From contig PNKY01000002.1 in the NCBI GenBank assembly GCA_013822765.1, positions 62,001 to 126,000 of the forward strand: 64,000 nucleotides of DNA, read 5' to 3'. How positions within the stretch are numbered: the stretch's first letter is position 1; each line of letters begins with the position of its first letter. The position numbers were made by a program, and so were the translations under genes. This DNA comes from Rhodospirillum sp. Its GTDB lineage: Bacteria > Pseudomonadota > Alphaproteobacteria > Dongiales > Dongiaceae. The notes below the pieces were generated by a model. It was not told the origin of the DNA. It ran no database searches and saw only the letters and a list, made by a program, of their open reading frames with translations. Positions 9,086 through 20,248 of this stretch are shown here, piece after piece.

Positions 9086-10434
9086 GTGGGCAAGATGGCT
9101 GTACGCGTCCGCTTCGCCCCGTCGCCGACGGGAAGGCTGCACGTCGGCAATATCTACATCGCGCTGCATAACTGGCTCTATGCCAGGAAGGCAGGCGGCG
9201 AGTTCCTGCTGCGCCTCGACGACACCGACCGGGAACGCTCCACCGAAGACTTCGCGAACGGGATCAAGGCCGACCTGGAATGGCTCGGCCTGAAATGGGA
9301 CCTGTTCGACCGGCAGTCCCGGCGCCTGTCCATCTATGACGAAGCCGCCGAGCGCCTGCGCGAGGGCCGGCGGCTTTATCCCTGCTACGAAAGCGCGGAG
9401 GAACTCGGCCTCAAGCGCAAGGTGCAGCTGGGCCAGGGCAAGCCGCCGATCTATGACCGCGCGGCCCTGAAGCTGAGCGATGCGGATCGCGCGAAGCTGG
9501 AAGCGGAGGGCAGGCGCCCGCATTGGCGCTTCAAGCTGGAGCCGCGCAACATCGCCTGGAACGACCTGATCCGCGGACCGCAGCAGGTCGATGAAGCCAG
9601 CCAGTCCGACCCGGTGTTGATCCGAGAGGACGGCAGCTATCTCTACACCTTGTGCTCGGTGGTGGACGATATCGAGTTCGGCATCACGCAGGTAATCCGC
9701 GGCGCCGATCACGGGTTCAGCAACACCGCGACGCAGATTCAGATCTTCGAGGCGCTCGGAGCGGCCGCGCCGACCTTCGCCCATCTGCCGCTGCTGGTGG
9801 ATGCGGCGGGCGAAGGCCTGTCGAAGCGCCTGGGCTCTCTGTCCGTCGGGCAAATGCGCGAGGACGGGTTGGAGCCGATGGCGATCAGCGCATATCTCGC
9901 GAAGATCGGCACCGGCGATCCGATCGCACCGGCGCGCGCGCTTGCCGACCTACTGCCCGACCATGATCTTTCCAGGTTCGGCAAATCCTCGCCACGCTTC
10001 GATCCGGGTGAGCTGAAGCACCTGAACGCAAAGCTGCTGCATCATCTGCCGTTCGAGGAGGCGCGTAGCCATCTCACCGCCCTCGGCCTCGGCGATATCG
10101 ATCCGGCCGTTTGGGACGTGGCGCGCGCCAATGTCGAAAAGGTGGAGGATGTCGCGGTGTGGCAGTCGGTTGTGAAAGGCCCGGTGAAGCCGGCAATCGC
10201 CGATGCCGCTTTCGCCGCCAAGGCTGCCGAGCTGTTGCCGCCGGAGCCGTGGAATGCGGAGACCTGGAGCGCCTGGACCAACGCGGTGAAGACCGCGACC
10301 GGCCGCAAGGGCAAGGAGCTGTTCATGCCCCTGCGCCAGGCGCTGACCGCCTCGGACCATGGCCCCGAGCTGAAATTGCTGCTGCCGCTGATCGGCCGGG
10401 AGCGGGCGCTGAAACGCCTGAAGGGAGAGACGGC

Positions 10435-10438
<4 letters not shown>
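9086..10438 (+). CDS. gltX: Glutamyl-tRNA synthetase
   Basis: Class I synthetase charging tRNA-Glu, about 450 residues. The HIGH motif is H-V-G-N at 19-22 within [14 protein letters not shown]; the KMSKS equivalent is L-S-K-R-L-G-S near residue 250. L-L-R-L-D-D-T-D-x-E-R-S is also typical of GlxRS. Start: GTG 9086 is four bases after GGAG, while ATG 9095 (M-A-V-R-V) is 13 bases after it; either is possible and changes three residues. Many alphaproteobacteria carry two gltX copies, one of which makes Glu-tRNA-Gln; which this is cannot be read here. The stop overlaps the cysS start by 4 bp. Confidence 0.95.
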
Positions 10439-11808
<1,370 letters not shown>

Positions 11809-11835
11809 GGCGCCCGCTCCGGCGTGCGGCTTTCC

Positions 11836-12789
11836 CTACCCCTCGCTCCGGGGCGACGATAGCGCAGATTGGGCGATCTTGCGTCCGGGCCGCCGCTTCG
11901 AATGCGCTTCGGCCAAGTCCGCCAGGAACGCCCGCATCACCAGGGTCGGGGCGCCGGCCTTGCGCAGCACCGCATGGAACTGCGAGCGGTAGGCGAGGCG
12001 GCGCGGCAGGATGGGGCGCATCTGGCCGCGTTCGACCCATTGCAACGCGTAGTGGGTCGGCAGGAAGGCAATGAAACGTCCTGACAGGATGAACATCGCC
12101 AGTCCTTCCATCGAATCCGACGTGGTCGCCGGCATCAGCTGGACGGGAAGCTTCTCTTCCGGATAACCGCGGCCCGCATAGTGGCAGGCGCTGACGTCAT
12201 CCAGCGCGATCGACGCATCGGAGCGCCGGAACAGGGCGTGGCCGGCGCCGCAATACAGCGTCTGCTCCTCGTCGAACAGCGGTCGGTAGTCGAGTGCAGG
12301 CAGCGCGTGATGGAACGCGCCGATCACCAGGTCGAGCCGGCCGTCCATCACGCGCTGCTCCAGTTCCGGCGGCGCGTCGATGTGGAGCGAGACGCGCACA
12401 TCCTGGTCGCGGTCGCAGAATCGGCTGATGACCTCGCTCAACCGGCATTCCGGATTGCTGACGATGTTGTCCACCATGCCGATGGCCAGGTTTCCCACCA
12501 GACGCCCGCGCAGAGCGCCGACCTCTGCCTTGAATCCCTCGAGGCTGTTCATCAGCCTGAGGCTCGACTGGTAAACCTGGGCCCCCTTGTCGGTCAGGCG
12601 GAAGCCGACCCGGCCGCGGTGGCACAGCCGGACACCCAGCCGCCGCTCCAACTCGGCGATCATGGAGCTGAGGCGCGACAGGCTGATGTTGAGGACGGCC
12701 TGGGCTGGGCCGAAGCCGCCATGCTCCACCACCGCCGCGAAGACCCGCAGAAGCTTGAGATCGACGTCGTGGAGCGCGGAGACCGCCAT
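11836..12789 (-). CDS. LysR-family transcriptional regulator
   Basis: This encodes 317 residues. The N-terminal winged helix (about 8-68) shows L-K-L-L-R-V-F-A-A-V-V-E-H-G-G-F-G-x-A-Q and the helix-turn-helix L-N-I-S-L-S-R-L-S-S-M-I-A-E-L-E-R-R-L-G; the rest is a LysR substrate domain with A-I-G-M-V-D-N and L-P-T-H-Y-A. It is transcribed away from the ureohydrolase/creatininase operon with 105 bp between starts, the classic LysR arrangement, and a T-N11-A palindrome sits in that gap. It is therefore the likely ligand-responsive regulator of that operon. The ligand, presumably a pathway substrate or product, is unknown. Confidence 0.92.
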   Translation of the reverse strand: MAVSALHDVDLKLLRVFAAVVEHGGFGPAQAVLNISLSRLSSMIAELERRLGVRLCHRGRVGFRLTDKGAQVYQSSLRLMNSLEGFKAEVGALRGRLVGNLAIGMVDNIVSNPECRLSEVISRFCDRDQDVRVSLHIDAPPELEQRVMDGRLDLVIGAFHHALPALDYRPLFDEEQTLYCGAGHALFRRSDASIALDDVSACHYAGRGYPEEKLPVQLMPATTSDSMEGLAMFILSGRFIAFLPTHYALQWVERGQMRPILPRRLAYRSQFHAVLRKAGAPTLVMRAFLADLAEAHSKRRPGRKIAQSALSSPRSEG

Positions 12790-12810
12790 TTGATACTTTC
12801 TTAAATCCAG

Positions 12811-12829
12811 AAATATAGTTCATCTATTT
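12811..12829. promoter_or_regulatory. Candidate LysR operator (T-N11-A palindrome)
   Basis: The sequence AAATATAGTTCATCTATTT contains ATAG-N5-CTAT and fits T-N11-A (T12814, A12826), the usual LysR box. It lies between the divergent lysR (start 12789) and ureohydrolase (start 12895) genes, in an AT-rich patch unlike its surroundings. Confidence 0.5.
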
Positions 12830-12894
12830 GCTATTTTTCGCAACTGTCCTGTCGTGGGAGCCTTGCACCCGCAGGGTTTTCTGGGACTCATCTC

Positions 12895-13854
12895 GTGAAC
12901 GAACACAATCCGCAGCCGGTCGACGCGGCCTTGGTGCCGCGCTTCGGCGCCATTCCGACCTTCATGCGCTTGCCGCATGTGACTGATCCCGCGCGCCTCG
13001 ACATCGCGCTCATCGGCGTCCCGTGGGACGGCGGTACGACCAATCGGGCGGGTGCGCGCCACGGGCCGCGCGAAATCCGCAACATGTCCAGCTTCATGCG
13101 CAAGGTGCATCACGTCAGCCGGATCGCGCCCTATGACCTGGCGCGGATCGCGGATTTCGGCGATGCGCCGGTCAATCCGATCGACTTGATGGACACGCTG
13201 GGACGGATCGAGAAGTTCTATGCCAAGGTCCACGCCGCCGGCACCGTGCCGCTGTCGGCGGGCGGCGATCACCTCGTCACGCTGCCGATCTATCGCGCGA
13301 TCGCGAAGGGGCGGCCGATCGGCATGGTGCATTTTGACGCGCACTCCGACACCAACGACCGGTATTTCGGCGACAACAAATACACCCACGGCACGCCGTT
13401 CCGCCGCGCCGTGGAAGAGGGGCTGCTCGACCCCAAGCGCGTGGTGCAGATCGGCATCCGGGGCTCGATCTACTCCTCCGCCGACATGGAGTTCGCCGAG
13501 AGCTCCGGCATGCGCGTCATCTACATGGAGGAGTTCACCAAGCTTGGCCCGGCGAAGGTGATCGAGATCACGCGCCGCGTGGTCGGCGATGGCCCGACAT
13601 ACATCAGCTTCGATGTCGACGGGCTCGATCCGGTCTATGCGCCCGGCACCGGCACGCCGGAGATCGGCGGCATGACCACGCGCGAGGCCCAGGAAGTGGT
13701 GCGCGGGCTGCAGGGACTGAACTTGATCGGCGGCGACGTTGTCGAAGTCTCGCCGCCGTTCGATCCAAGCGGCAACACGGCGCTGGTCGGCGCCACCTTC
13801 ATGTTCGAGATCATGTGTGTGCTGGCGGATGCGGTGGCACGGAGGCGCAAATGA
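12895..13854 (+). CDS. Agmatinase/ureohydrolase-family enzyme
   Basis: Dinuclear manganese hydrolase of the arginase/agmatinase superfamily, 319 residues, which splits urea from a guanidino compound. All metal ligands are present: G-G-D-H at 123-126, D-A-H-S-D at 148-152, and S-F-D-V-D-G-L-D-P with D240 and D242. The N-terminal V-P-W-D-G-G-T-T-N-R-A-G-A-R-H-G-P-R is typical of agmatinase, guanidinobutyrase and guanidinopropionase. Start GTG 12895 has a GGGA eight bases upstream. It heads an operon with creatininase and an importer, so its substrate may be a guanidino acid rather than agmatine; sequence alone does not settle this. Its stop overlaps the next start (ATGA). Confidence 0.9.
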   Translation: MNEHNPQPVDAALVPRFGAIPTFMRLPHVTDPARLDIALIGVPWDGGTTNRAGARHGPREIRNMSSFMRKVHHVSRIAPYDLARIADFGDAPVNPIDLMDTLGRIEKFYAKVHAAGTVPLSAGGDHLVTLPIYRAIAKGRPIGMVHFDAHSDTNDRYFGDNKYTHGTPFRRAVEEGLLDPKRVVQIGIRGSIYSSADMEFAESSGMRVIYMEEFTKLGPAKVIEITRRVVGDGPTYISFDVDGLDPVYAPGTGTPEIGGMTTREAQEVVRGLQGLNLIGGDVVEVSPPFDPSGNTALVGATFMFEIMCVLADAVARRRK

Positions 13855-14612
13855 GCACCGTCATGATGGAGCAGATGTCCTGGCCGGAGTTCCGCGACCG
13901 GGTCGCGAAGAATCCGGTGGTGTTCCTGCCCTGCGGCGCGACCGAGCAGCATGGGCCGCATTTGCCGCTCTCCGTTGACGCGCTGATGTCGGCGGCCGTC
14001 TCGCGCGAAGTAGCGGAGGAGGTCGGCGGCATCGTCGCGCCGACCCTGAATTTCGGCTACAAGTCGATGCCCAAGTCCGGCGGCGGGCCGTTCTTCGCCG
14101 GCACCATCAATCTCGATGCCACGACCCTGATCGCGATGGTGCGCGACGTGATCCGCGAGCTGGTGCGGCACGGCGTGCGAAAGGTCTGCGCCATCGTCGG
14201 CCACTACGAGAACCAGTGGATCGTGACCGAAGGCGTCGACCTTGCGATGCGCGAATGCGGCCACACTGGCCTGCGGGTGATGCGGCTGGAATACTGGGAC
14301 TTCTGCACCGAGGACACGCTGAAGAAGGTGTTCCCGGATCACTTCCCCGGCGTGGCGCTGGAGCATGCGGCGGTCATGGAGACCTCCATGATGCTGCATT
14401 ACTATCCGGAGATGGTGCGGCTGGATCTCATCCCCGATCATCCCTCCGCCGATTTCCCGCCCTACGACATGTTTCCGCCGCATCGCGAGTGGGTGCCGTC
14501 GTCCGGCGCGCTGACCTCGGCCAAGGCGGCGACCAAGGAGAAGGGGCGGATCATGATCGAGCAATACCGCCGCGACATCGCCGCCGCCGTGCGCAAGGAG
14601 TTCGGGGTTTAA
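13851..14612 (+). CDS. Creatininase-type amidohydrolase
   Basis: This encodes 253 residues. The metal site is complete: E32, H34 and D43 in C-G-A-T-E-Q-H-G-P-H-L-P-L-S-V-D-A, and H118 and E120 in V-G-H-Y-E-N. From memory these match E34, H36, D45, H120 and E122 of Pseudomonas creatininase. The C-terminal D-H-P-S-A-D-F-P-P-Y-D-M-F and L-T-S-A-K-A-A-T-K-E-K-G segments are also close to that enzyme. One difference is that where I recall G-W-D-I-E-H with a loop tryptophan, this protein has G-V-A-L-E-H, so the substrate could be another cyclic amide. ATG 13851 overlaps the ureohydrolase stop. Confidence 0.9.
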   Translation: MSTVMMEQMSWPEFRDRVAKNPVVFLPCGATEQHGPHLPLSVDALMSAAVSREVAEEVGGIVAPTLNFGYKSMPKSGGGPFFAGTINLDATTLIAMVRDVIRELVRHGVRKVCAIVGHYENQWIVTEGVDLAMRECGHTGLRVMRLEYWDFCTEDTLKKVFPDHFPGVALEHAAVMETSMMLHYYPEMVRLDLIPDHPSADFPPYDMFPPHREWVPSSGALTSAKAATKEKGRIMIEQYRRDIAAAVRKEFGV

Positions 14613-14663
14613 GAAGACTACGGGAGATCAGGGTCGGCGTTTGATCCAACAGGAGGGGCAACA

Positions 14664-15668
14664 ATGAACAAGTGGATTGCGACCGGTATCGCCGCCATCG
14701 CGGCGAGCTGGATGTTTGCGTCGAGCGCTTCGGCTCAGGATCTGAGCATCAAATGCGCTTATCCGTTCTGGCCGGGCTTCGCGCCGGTCTACCTCGCCCA
14801 GGAGCTGGGCTACTTCAAGGAAGAGGGGCTGACGGTCGAAGAGACCTTCGATGACGACCGCGGCAACGTGCTGCCCGCACTCGAGCGCGGCGACATCGGC
14901 TGCGACATGCGTACGGTCGGCGAACATCAGGGCCGCCCGCGCACGCCGGAGACGCAGGGCCGCATCATCGGCACCATCGACATCTCGATGGGCGGCGACG
15001 GTGTCCTGGTCCAGAAGGACATCAAGACCATGGGCGACCTCAAGGGCAAGGTGTTCGCGGCCGAGCCGAACACGCCGGCCCGCCTGATCGCCCAGATCAT
15101 GCTGAAGAAGGAAGGCCTGACCTTTGCCGACCTCAAGCTCAAGGACATAGCCTCGGCCGACGCCATCGCGGTGTTCGCCGATCCCGACGTCGCCGGCGTC
15201 GCGGTCTATGAACCGACCTTGACCGAGGCGCTGAAAGCCTCGCACAAGGAGGGCGCCTACATCATCGCGTCGTCGCGCGATTTCCCCGGCCTCATCACCG
15301 ATGTGATCGTCGCGCGCACCGACGACCTCAAGGCCGACCCGGAGAAATACCGGAAGTTCCTGCGTGGCATCTATCGCGCCATCGACTTCTTCAACAAGGA
15401 CCACGCCAAGGCCGTCGAGATCATGGCGCCGCATTTCAAGCTGGACGCGGCGACCTATGAGGACGTGCTGAAGAACCTAACCTACACCTCGTACGAGGAA
15501 GCGGTGGAGTTCATGGGCACCGGCGGCAAGCGCGGCACGCTGCACGACGTGTTCGACGACATCATGGATCTGAACCTGGAGAACGGCGCGGCGGATTCCA
15601 GGCTCGATTCCGAACAGCAGATCGACAACTCCGTCATCACCGGTCTGTTCGACGGCCACAAGCGCTAG
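14664..15668 (+). CDS. ABC transporter periplasmic binding protein, NMT1/NitT-TauT type
   Basis: This encodes 334 residues with a signal peptide (about 1-24, ending A-S-A-Q-D). The mature protein begins L-S-I-K-C-A-Y-P-F-W-P-G-F-A-P-V-Y-L-A-Q-E-L-G-Y-F-K-E-E-G-L, the hallmark opening of NMT1/SsuA-like receptors, with L-K-G-K-V-F-A-A-E-P-N-T-P at the hinge. AGGAGGGG at 14650-14657 gives a strong ribosome site. It captures the substrate for the permease and ATPase that follow. Related receptors bind sulfonates, nitrate, thiamine precursors or riboflavin; the neighbouring creatininase and ureohydrolase point to an amide or guanidino ligand here, by inference. Confidence 0.93.
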   Translation: MNKWIATGIAAIAASWMFASSASAQDLSIKCAYPFWPGFAPVYLAQELGYFKEEGLTVEETFDDDRGNVLPALERGDIGCDMRTVGEHQGRPRTPETQGRIIGTIDISMGGDGVLVQKDIKTMGDLKGKVFAAEPNTPARLIAQIMLKKEGLTFADLKLKDIASADAIAVFADPDVAGVAVYEPTLTEALKASHKEGAYIIASSRDFPGLITDVIVARTDDLKADPEKYRKFLRGIYRAIDFFNKDHAKAVEIMAPHFKLDAATYEDVLKNLTYTSYEEAVEFMGTGGKRGTLHDVFDDIMDLNLENGAADSRLDSEQQIDNSVITGLFDGHKR

Positions 15669-15685
15669 CACCGGAAGGCACGGGT

Positions 15686-16480
15686 ATGCCGGCCGGCTGG
15701 AAATCGCTCGTCTCGTTCCGCGGCCCCGAACGCCGCGGAACGACGCTGGCGCTCGGGGCCTTGAGCTTCCTCATCGTGCTGGCACTGTGGTGGATTGCGG
15801 CGGCGCTCAAGCTCCTGCCGCCGCAATACCTGCCGAGCCCTGCCGCGGTGGTACTTCGGCTCTACCAGCTGTTCGTCCAGTACGGCTTCATCGGTGATAT
15901 CGGCATTTCCGTCTTCCGGGTGTGGACCGCGTTCCTGCTCTCCGCGTTGATGGCGATCCCGCTCGGCATCATGATGAGCTCCTATCCCATCGTGAACGGC
16001 ATGTCGCAGTCGCTGGTCGATTTCATCCGCTACCTGCCGGTGCCGGCGCTTGTGCCCCTCACCATCATCTGGCTCGGCATCGGCGAAAGCTCGAAGATCG
16101 CGCTGCTCTGGATGGGCACGTTCTTCCAGCTGGTGCTGCTGGTGGCGGACGACGCGCGCCGCGTGCCGCGCGAGTATATCGAGATCGGCCTCACCACCGG
16201 TGCGAAGCCGCGGCAGATCCTGGGCTCTATCGTGCTGCCGGCCATGCTGCCAAGCATGGTCGACAATCTGCGCATCACCCTCGGCTGGTGCTGGACGTAC
16301 CTGATCATCGCGGAGATCGTCGCTGCGGATTCCGGCATCGGCTACGTCATCATGTCGGCACGGCGCTATGTGAAGACCGACGAGGTGATGGCCGGCATCC
16401 TCGCCATCGGCGTCATCGGCCTTGCCACCGACCAGGCGATCCGCTGGCTGCATCGCCGCTGGTTCGCGTACCTGACGTGA
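15686..16480 (+). CDS. ABC transporter permease, NitT/TauT type
   Basis: Inner-membrane permease of 264 residues with about six helices. The first is at roughly 20-42 (T-L-A-L-G-A-L-S-F-L-I-V-L-A-L-W). The cytoplasmic EAA-type loop reads E-Y-I-E-I-G-L-T-T-G-A-K-P-R-Q-I-L, where the ATPase docks. P-V-P-A-L-V-P-L-T-I-I-W-L-G-I-G is typical of SsuC/TauC. It starts 17 bp after the binding protein and its stop lies immediately before the ATPase gene, so all three belong to one importer. It probably works as a homodimer. Confidence 0.93.
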   Translation: MPAGWKSLVSFRGPERRGTTLALGALSFLIVLALWWIAAALKLLPPQYLPSPAAVVLRLYQLFVQYGFIGDIGISVFRVWTAFLLSALMAIPLGIMMSSYPIVNGMSQSLVDFIRYLPVPALVPLTIIWLGIGESSKIALLWMGTFFQLVLLVADDARRVPREYIEIGLTTGAKPRQILGSIVLPAMLPSMVDNLRITLGWCWTYLIIAEIVAADSGIGYVIMSARRYVKTDEVMAGILAIGVIGLATDQAIRWLHRRWFAYLT

Positions 16481-16485
16481 TCGCC

Positions 16486-17288
<803 letters not shown>

Positions 17289-17292
<4 letters not shown>

Positions 17293-18056
17293 GATTCGAT
17301 GGCAAGCATGTGGTGGTGACGGGCGCCAGCCGTGGCATCGGTCGCGCGGTCGCGGAGGCGTTCGCTTCGTCGGGCGCGCGGCTCACCATCTTGGCGGACG
17401 ATCCAGCCATCACGCAGACAGCCAAGGAGATCGCGCGATCCAGTTCATCGGCGGTATCGCCGATCCAGTGCGACATCGCCGATCGCGTTGCCGTGCAGGC
17501 GGCCTTCGCGCAGCTCGAAGCGATCGACGTGCTCGTCAACAATGCCGGGCTGGAACGTTTGACGCCGATTCGGACCGACGACCCTGCGGTACTCGAAACC
17601 TACCGGCGCATCATCGACATCAACGTGAATGGCAGCTTCTGGGTGACCCATGCCGCCCTGCCACACATGAAGCGCGGTGGACGGATCATCTTCACGGCAT
17701 CGATCTGGGGCAAGAGCGTGGAGGCGGAGTTCGCCGCCTATTGCGCATCCAAGCACGCCGTCATCGGCCTCACGCGCGTGCTGGCCAAGGAACTGGGCTC
17801 GGACGGCATCACGGTGAATGCCGTCTGTCCCGGCTGGGTGCGCACGGAAGCCTCGATGCGCTCGCTGCGGATCATGGCGGAACGCTCCCAGCGACCCGAA
17901 CCGGAATTGCTGGACGAAATCGTCGGCGGGCAGGCGATCGGCGGCCTGATGGAGCCGAAGGACATCGTCGGTCCCTACCTGTTCCTGGCCTCCGATGCGG
18001 CGGCCAACATCACGGGCCAAGCCCTCAACATCGATCGCGGCGAGGTGATGATATGA
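17289..18056 (+). CDS. SDR-family NAD(P)-dependent dehydrogenase 1
   Basis: Classical short-chain dehydrogenase, 255 residues, cytosolic. The cofactor loop is T-G-A-S-R-G-I-G, then N-N-A-G, the catalytic serine in F-T-A-S-I-W-G and Y-C-A-S-K for Y and K. No acidic residue closely follows the second strand, so NADP preference is possible, but that is not a secure reading. It is coupled by a 4 bp overlap to the ABC ATPase upstream and to SDR 2 downstream, so it should oxidise or reduce an intermediate of whatever the importer brings in. The natural substrate is unknown. Confidence 0.9.
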
Positions 18057-18805
18057 CTCGCATCCTCAATGGCAAGGTCGCCCTTGTCACCGGTGGCGCG
18101 CGCGGAATCGGCGCCGCCATAGCGAAGACATTCGCCGCCGAGGGCGCGGCCGTTGCCGTCACGTACCATGAACACGGCGCGGAAGCTTCGTCGGTGGTGG
18201 CCGACGTCGTCGCGGCCGGCGGCCGCATTGCGGCGATCAAAGCCGACGTCGCATCGGAAGAGGATGCGGCGCTCTCGGTGCGCGAGACGATCAACAGGTT
18301 CGGCGCCCTGGACATCCTCGTGAACAACGCCGGCGTCATTCTCGAGAAGCCGCTGCTCGAGACCACGGCCGCTGATTTCGACTGGCTGATGTCGATCAAT
18401 CTTCGTGGCACTTTCATGACGGGGCGCGAGGCGATCCGACACATGGTGCAGGTTGGCAGCGGCCGTATCATCAACATCGCGTCCGATCTTGGATATTTCG
18501 GGCGCGAGCAGTTCTCGGTGTATTGCGCGTCGAAAGCGGCGATCCTCAACCTGACGAAGTCCTGGGCCAGGGAGTTCGCGCCGGACATTCTGATCAATGC
18601 GATCGCACCAGGGCCGATCGATACCGACATGCTCGACCTCGCCAACATGTCGCCGGAGTGGCGCAAGAAGGAAGAGATGATCCCGATGGCGCGCATTGGC
18701 CGAGTCGAGGAGGTCGCCACCGCAGCCTTGTTCCTCGCCAATCCACAGAATAGCTTCATGACCGGGCAGACGGTCGATCCCAACGGTGGAAGCGTGATGC
18801 CCTAA
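18053..18805 (+). CDS. SDR-family NAD(P)-dependent dehydrogenase 2
   Basis: Second classical SDR of the operon, 250 residues: T-G-G-A-R-G-I-G near the N-terminus, N-N-A-G-V, I-N-I-A-S-D-L-G-Y with the catalytic serine, Y-C-A-S-K, and the C-terminal T-G-Q-T-V-D-P-N-G-G-S. It resembles FabG-like 3-oxoacyl reductases, but its position as last gene of the creatininase operon argues for a catabolic step. The start ATG 18053 overlaps the SDR 1 stop by 4 bp. The two SDRs are only distantly alike, so they are unlikely to be a fresh duplication. Confidence 0.9.
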   Translation: MTRILNGKVALVTGGARGIGAAIAKTFAAEGAAVAVTYHEHGAEASSVVADVVAAGGRIAAIKADVASEEDAALSVRETINRFGALDILVNNAGVILEKPLLETTAADFDWLMSINLRGTFMTGREAIRHMVQVGSGRIINIASDLGYFGREQFSVYCASKAAILNLTKSWAREFAPDILINAIAPGPIDTDMLDLANMSPEWRKKEEMIPMARIGRVEEVATAALFLANPQNSFMTGQTVDPNGGSVMP

Positions 18806-18945
18806 ACCTTTCCATTCCGGCGGTGCGATCGTCTGAGAGGGGTTTTTCCCTCATTCGTACCACCTAGACTTCTGCATACATTGAAGAGCCGGGGTCGAAG
18901 GCGCAGCTTCTCGCACACAACGCGGTGCGTGGTGGCTCGGGAATC

Positions 18946-19467
18946 ATGCAAGTCTGCATCAAGCAACCGGAACAGAGTGCGCACGCCTTCAGCACGTCTG
19001 AAGAGCTGCTGCACAAGGCGACCGGCGGCGTGGCCCAGGTCTTCCGCTACTGGGACCGTGTGCGCGGGGCGCGGGTCATGCCGTCCCGGTTCGAGATCGA
19101 CTTCCTCGAACTGCAGCCCTGGCTGCCTGGCATTCTTATGATCGAGGTGGCTGGGGGCGAGGGTCGCGAACTCATCTATCGCATTGTGGGGGAGCGGGGG
19201 GTCCGCCTGCGCGGCTATGACCCGACCGGCATGACGGTGTCAAAGGCTGCGTTTGGCCAGTCCGTCGCCCATGTCCTCGTCAACTACGACGTGGTTATCG
19301 ACCTGCGGATTCCGCTCTATGGCTGGTATGACGACGAGGTGGCCGAGGGCCGGCGGGTTGGCAGCGGCACATTGCTGCTTCCGCTTTCCAGCGACGGCCA
19401 CAAGGTGAACTGGGTCCTCGTCTATATCGAGGATGCAGCCGCCTATGATTGGGCCTGGGCCCGGTAG
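18946..19467 (+). CDS. PAS_5-type protein A1
   Basis: This encodes 173 residues. The domain signature is F-R-Y-W-D-R-V-R-G-A-R-V-M-P-S-R-F-E-I-D-F-L-E-L-Q-P-W-L-P, followed by L-I-Y-R-I-V-G-E-R and a C-terminal L-L-L-P-L-S-S-D-G-x-x-V-N-W-V-L-V-Y-I-E-D. This combination is the PAS_5 (PF07310-like) fold: a sensory PAS domain found alone in many Rhodospirillales and Rhizobiales proteins with no output domain and no established role. ATG 18946 is preferred (GGGA just upstream); GTG 18925 is possible. Two further copies of this subtype are at 19724 and 45791. Confidence 0.8.
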   Translation: MQVCIKQPEQSAHAFSTSEELLHKATGGVAQVFRYWDRVRGARVMPSRFEIDFLELQPWLPGILMIEVAGGEGRELIYRIVGERGVRLRGYDPTGMTVSKAAFGQSVAHVLVNYDVVIDLRIPLYGWYDDEVAEGRRVGSGTLLLPLSSDGHKVNWVLVYIEDAAAYDWAWAR

Positions 19468-19620
19468 CCCCTCCTTCCCTGCATGGCAGCCCCTGCTGCC
19501 GCGCCGCAGCACGTTAATGCGCAATAAAATTACCGAAATGCCCGTCCGCCGATAACAAGGCACGCCTGCCTACGGGCCGCGGCGTGATTCCATATCAATC
19601 CCACAAGGCTTGCAGGCTTA

Positions 19621-19643
19621 GCGTTTCGCACATGCGAAAACGC
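19621..19643. repeat. Inverted repeat between two PAS_5 genes
   Basis: GCGTTTCGCA-CA-TGCGAAAACGC forms an almost perfect 10 bp palindrome with one extra base. It lies 80 bp upstream of the PAS_5 gene at 19724 and could be a regulator site or the terminator hairpin of the previous gene; there is no T-run. The rest of the 256 bp gap shows nothing recognisable. Confidence 0.4.
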
Positions 19644-19723
19644 GCATTGTCCAATCGGTCAAATTTCCCCAAATAGCTCGCCAACAGCACACACCAATCC
19701 AGCAAAACCATCGGTGATCGGAC

Positions 19724-20248
19724 ATGTTGTGGGAGAGCGTAGCCCGCCCCAACTCGGCAAGTGCGCGTACCTGGGAGCGGTCGAATTGTCTGAAGTCTTT
19801 GGAGCGCTGCGGCCCGAAGGCCGTCGCTCTTTACCAATATTGGAACGCCCGGCGCGGCGTCCGGCCGATGCCGACCCGCGCCGACATTGATCCGCTGGAG
19901 ATGCGGCAATGGCTGCCGCGGCTCAGCCTGGTCGACGTCAGCCCGGACGGCAAGAGCTTCACCTATCGCCTGGTCGGCACCCAGATGGTGGACCTGCTGG
20001 GCGTCAATCCGACCGGCCGCCTGGTCGAGACGGCATGGCCGGAGGAAATGGCTGACACGGTGGTCGAGGGCTATCGCCAGGTGGTGGAGAGCCGCCAACC
20101 GCTGTTCTGCCAGCAGATCAATGGCTGGCTGGAAGACCAGAAGCCGACCGCCTGGGCCATGCGCCTGCCGCTCTCTTCCGACGGCGAGGAGGTCGACATG
20201 ATCCTGGCCTATCTCAGCGACAACATCGGCATGTTGAGCCAGCTCTAG
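19724..20248 (+). CDS. PAS_5-type protein A2
   Basis: This encodes 174 residues with the same layout as A1: L-Y-Q-Y-W-N-A-R-R-G-V-R-P-M-P-T-R-A-D-I-D-P-L-E-M-R-Q-W-L-P, then F-T-Y-R-L-V-G-T-Q-M-V-D-L-L-G-x-N-P-T-G-R, and the closing R-L-P-L-S-S-D-G-E-E-V-D-M-I-L-A-Y-L-S. No transmembrane segment, kinase or GGDEF part is fused, so any signal must pass to a separate partner. It lies 256 bp after A1, head-to-tail, and its last four bases overlap the convergent LysE gene. Function beyond a PAS fold is unknown. Confidence 0.85.
   Translation: MLWESVARPNSASARTWERSNCLKSLERCGPKAVALYQYWNARRGVRPMPTRADIDPLEMRQWLPRLSLVDVSPDGKSFTYRLVGTQMVDLLGVNPTGRLVETAWPEEMADTVVEGYRQVVESRQPLFCQQINGWLEDQKPTAWAMRLPLSSDGEEVDMILAYLSDNIGMLSQL

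Noticed and set aside
12790-12894. Guanidine riboswitch upstream of the ureohydrolase
   Set aside because: The leader is short and shows no ykkC-type conserved boxes or ACGR hairpin loops; the palindrome fits a LysR operator better.
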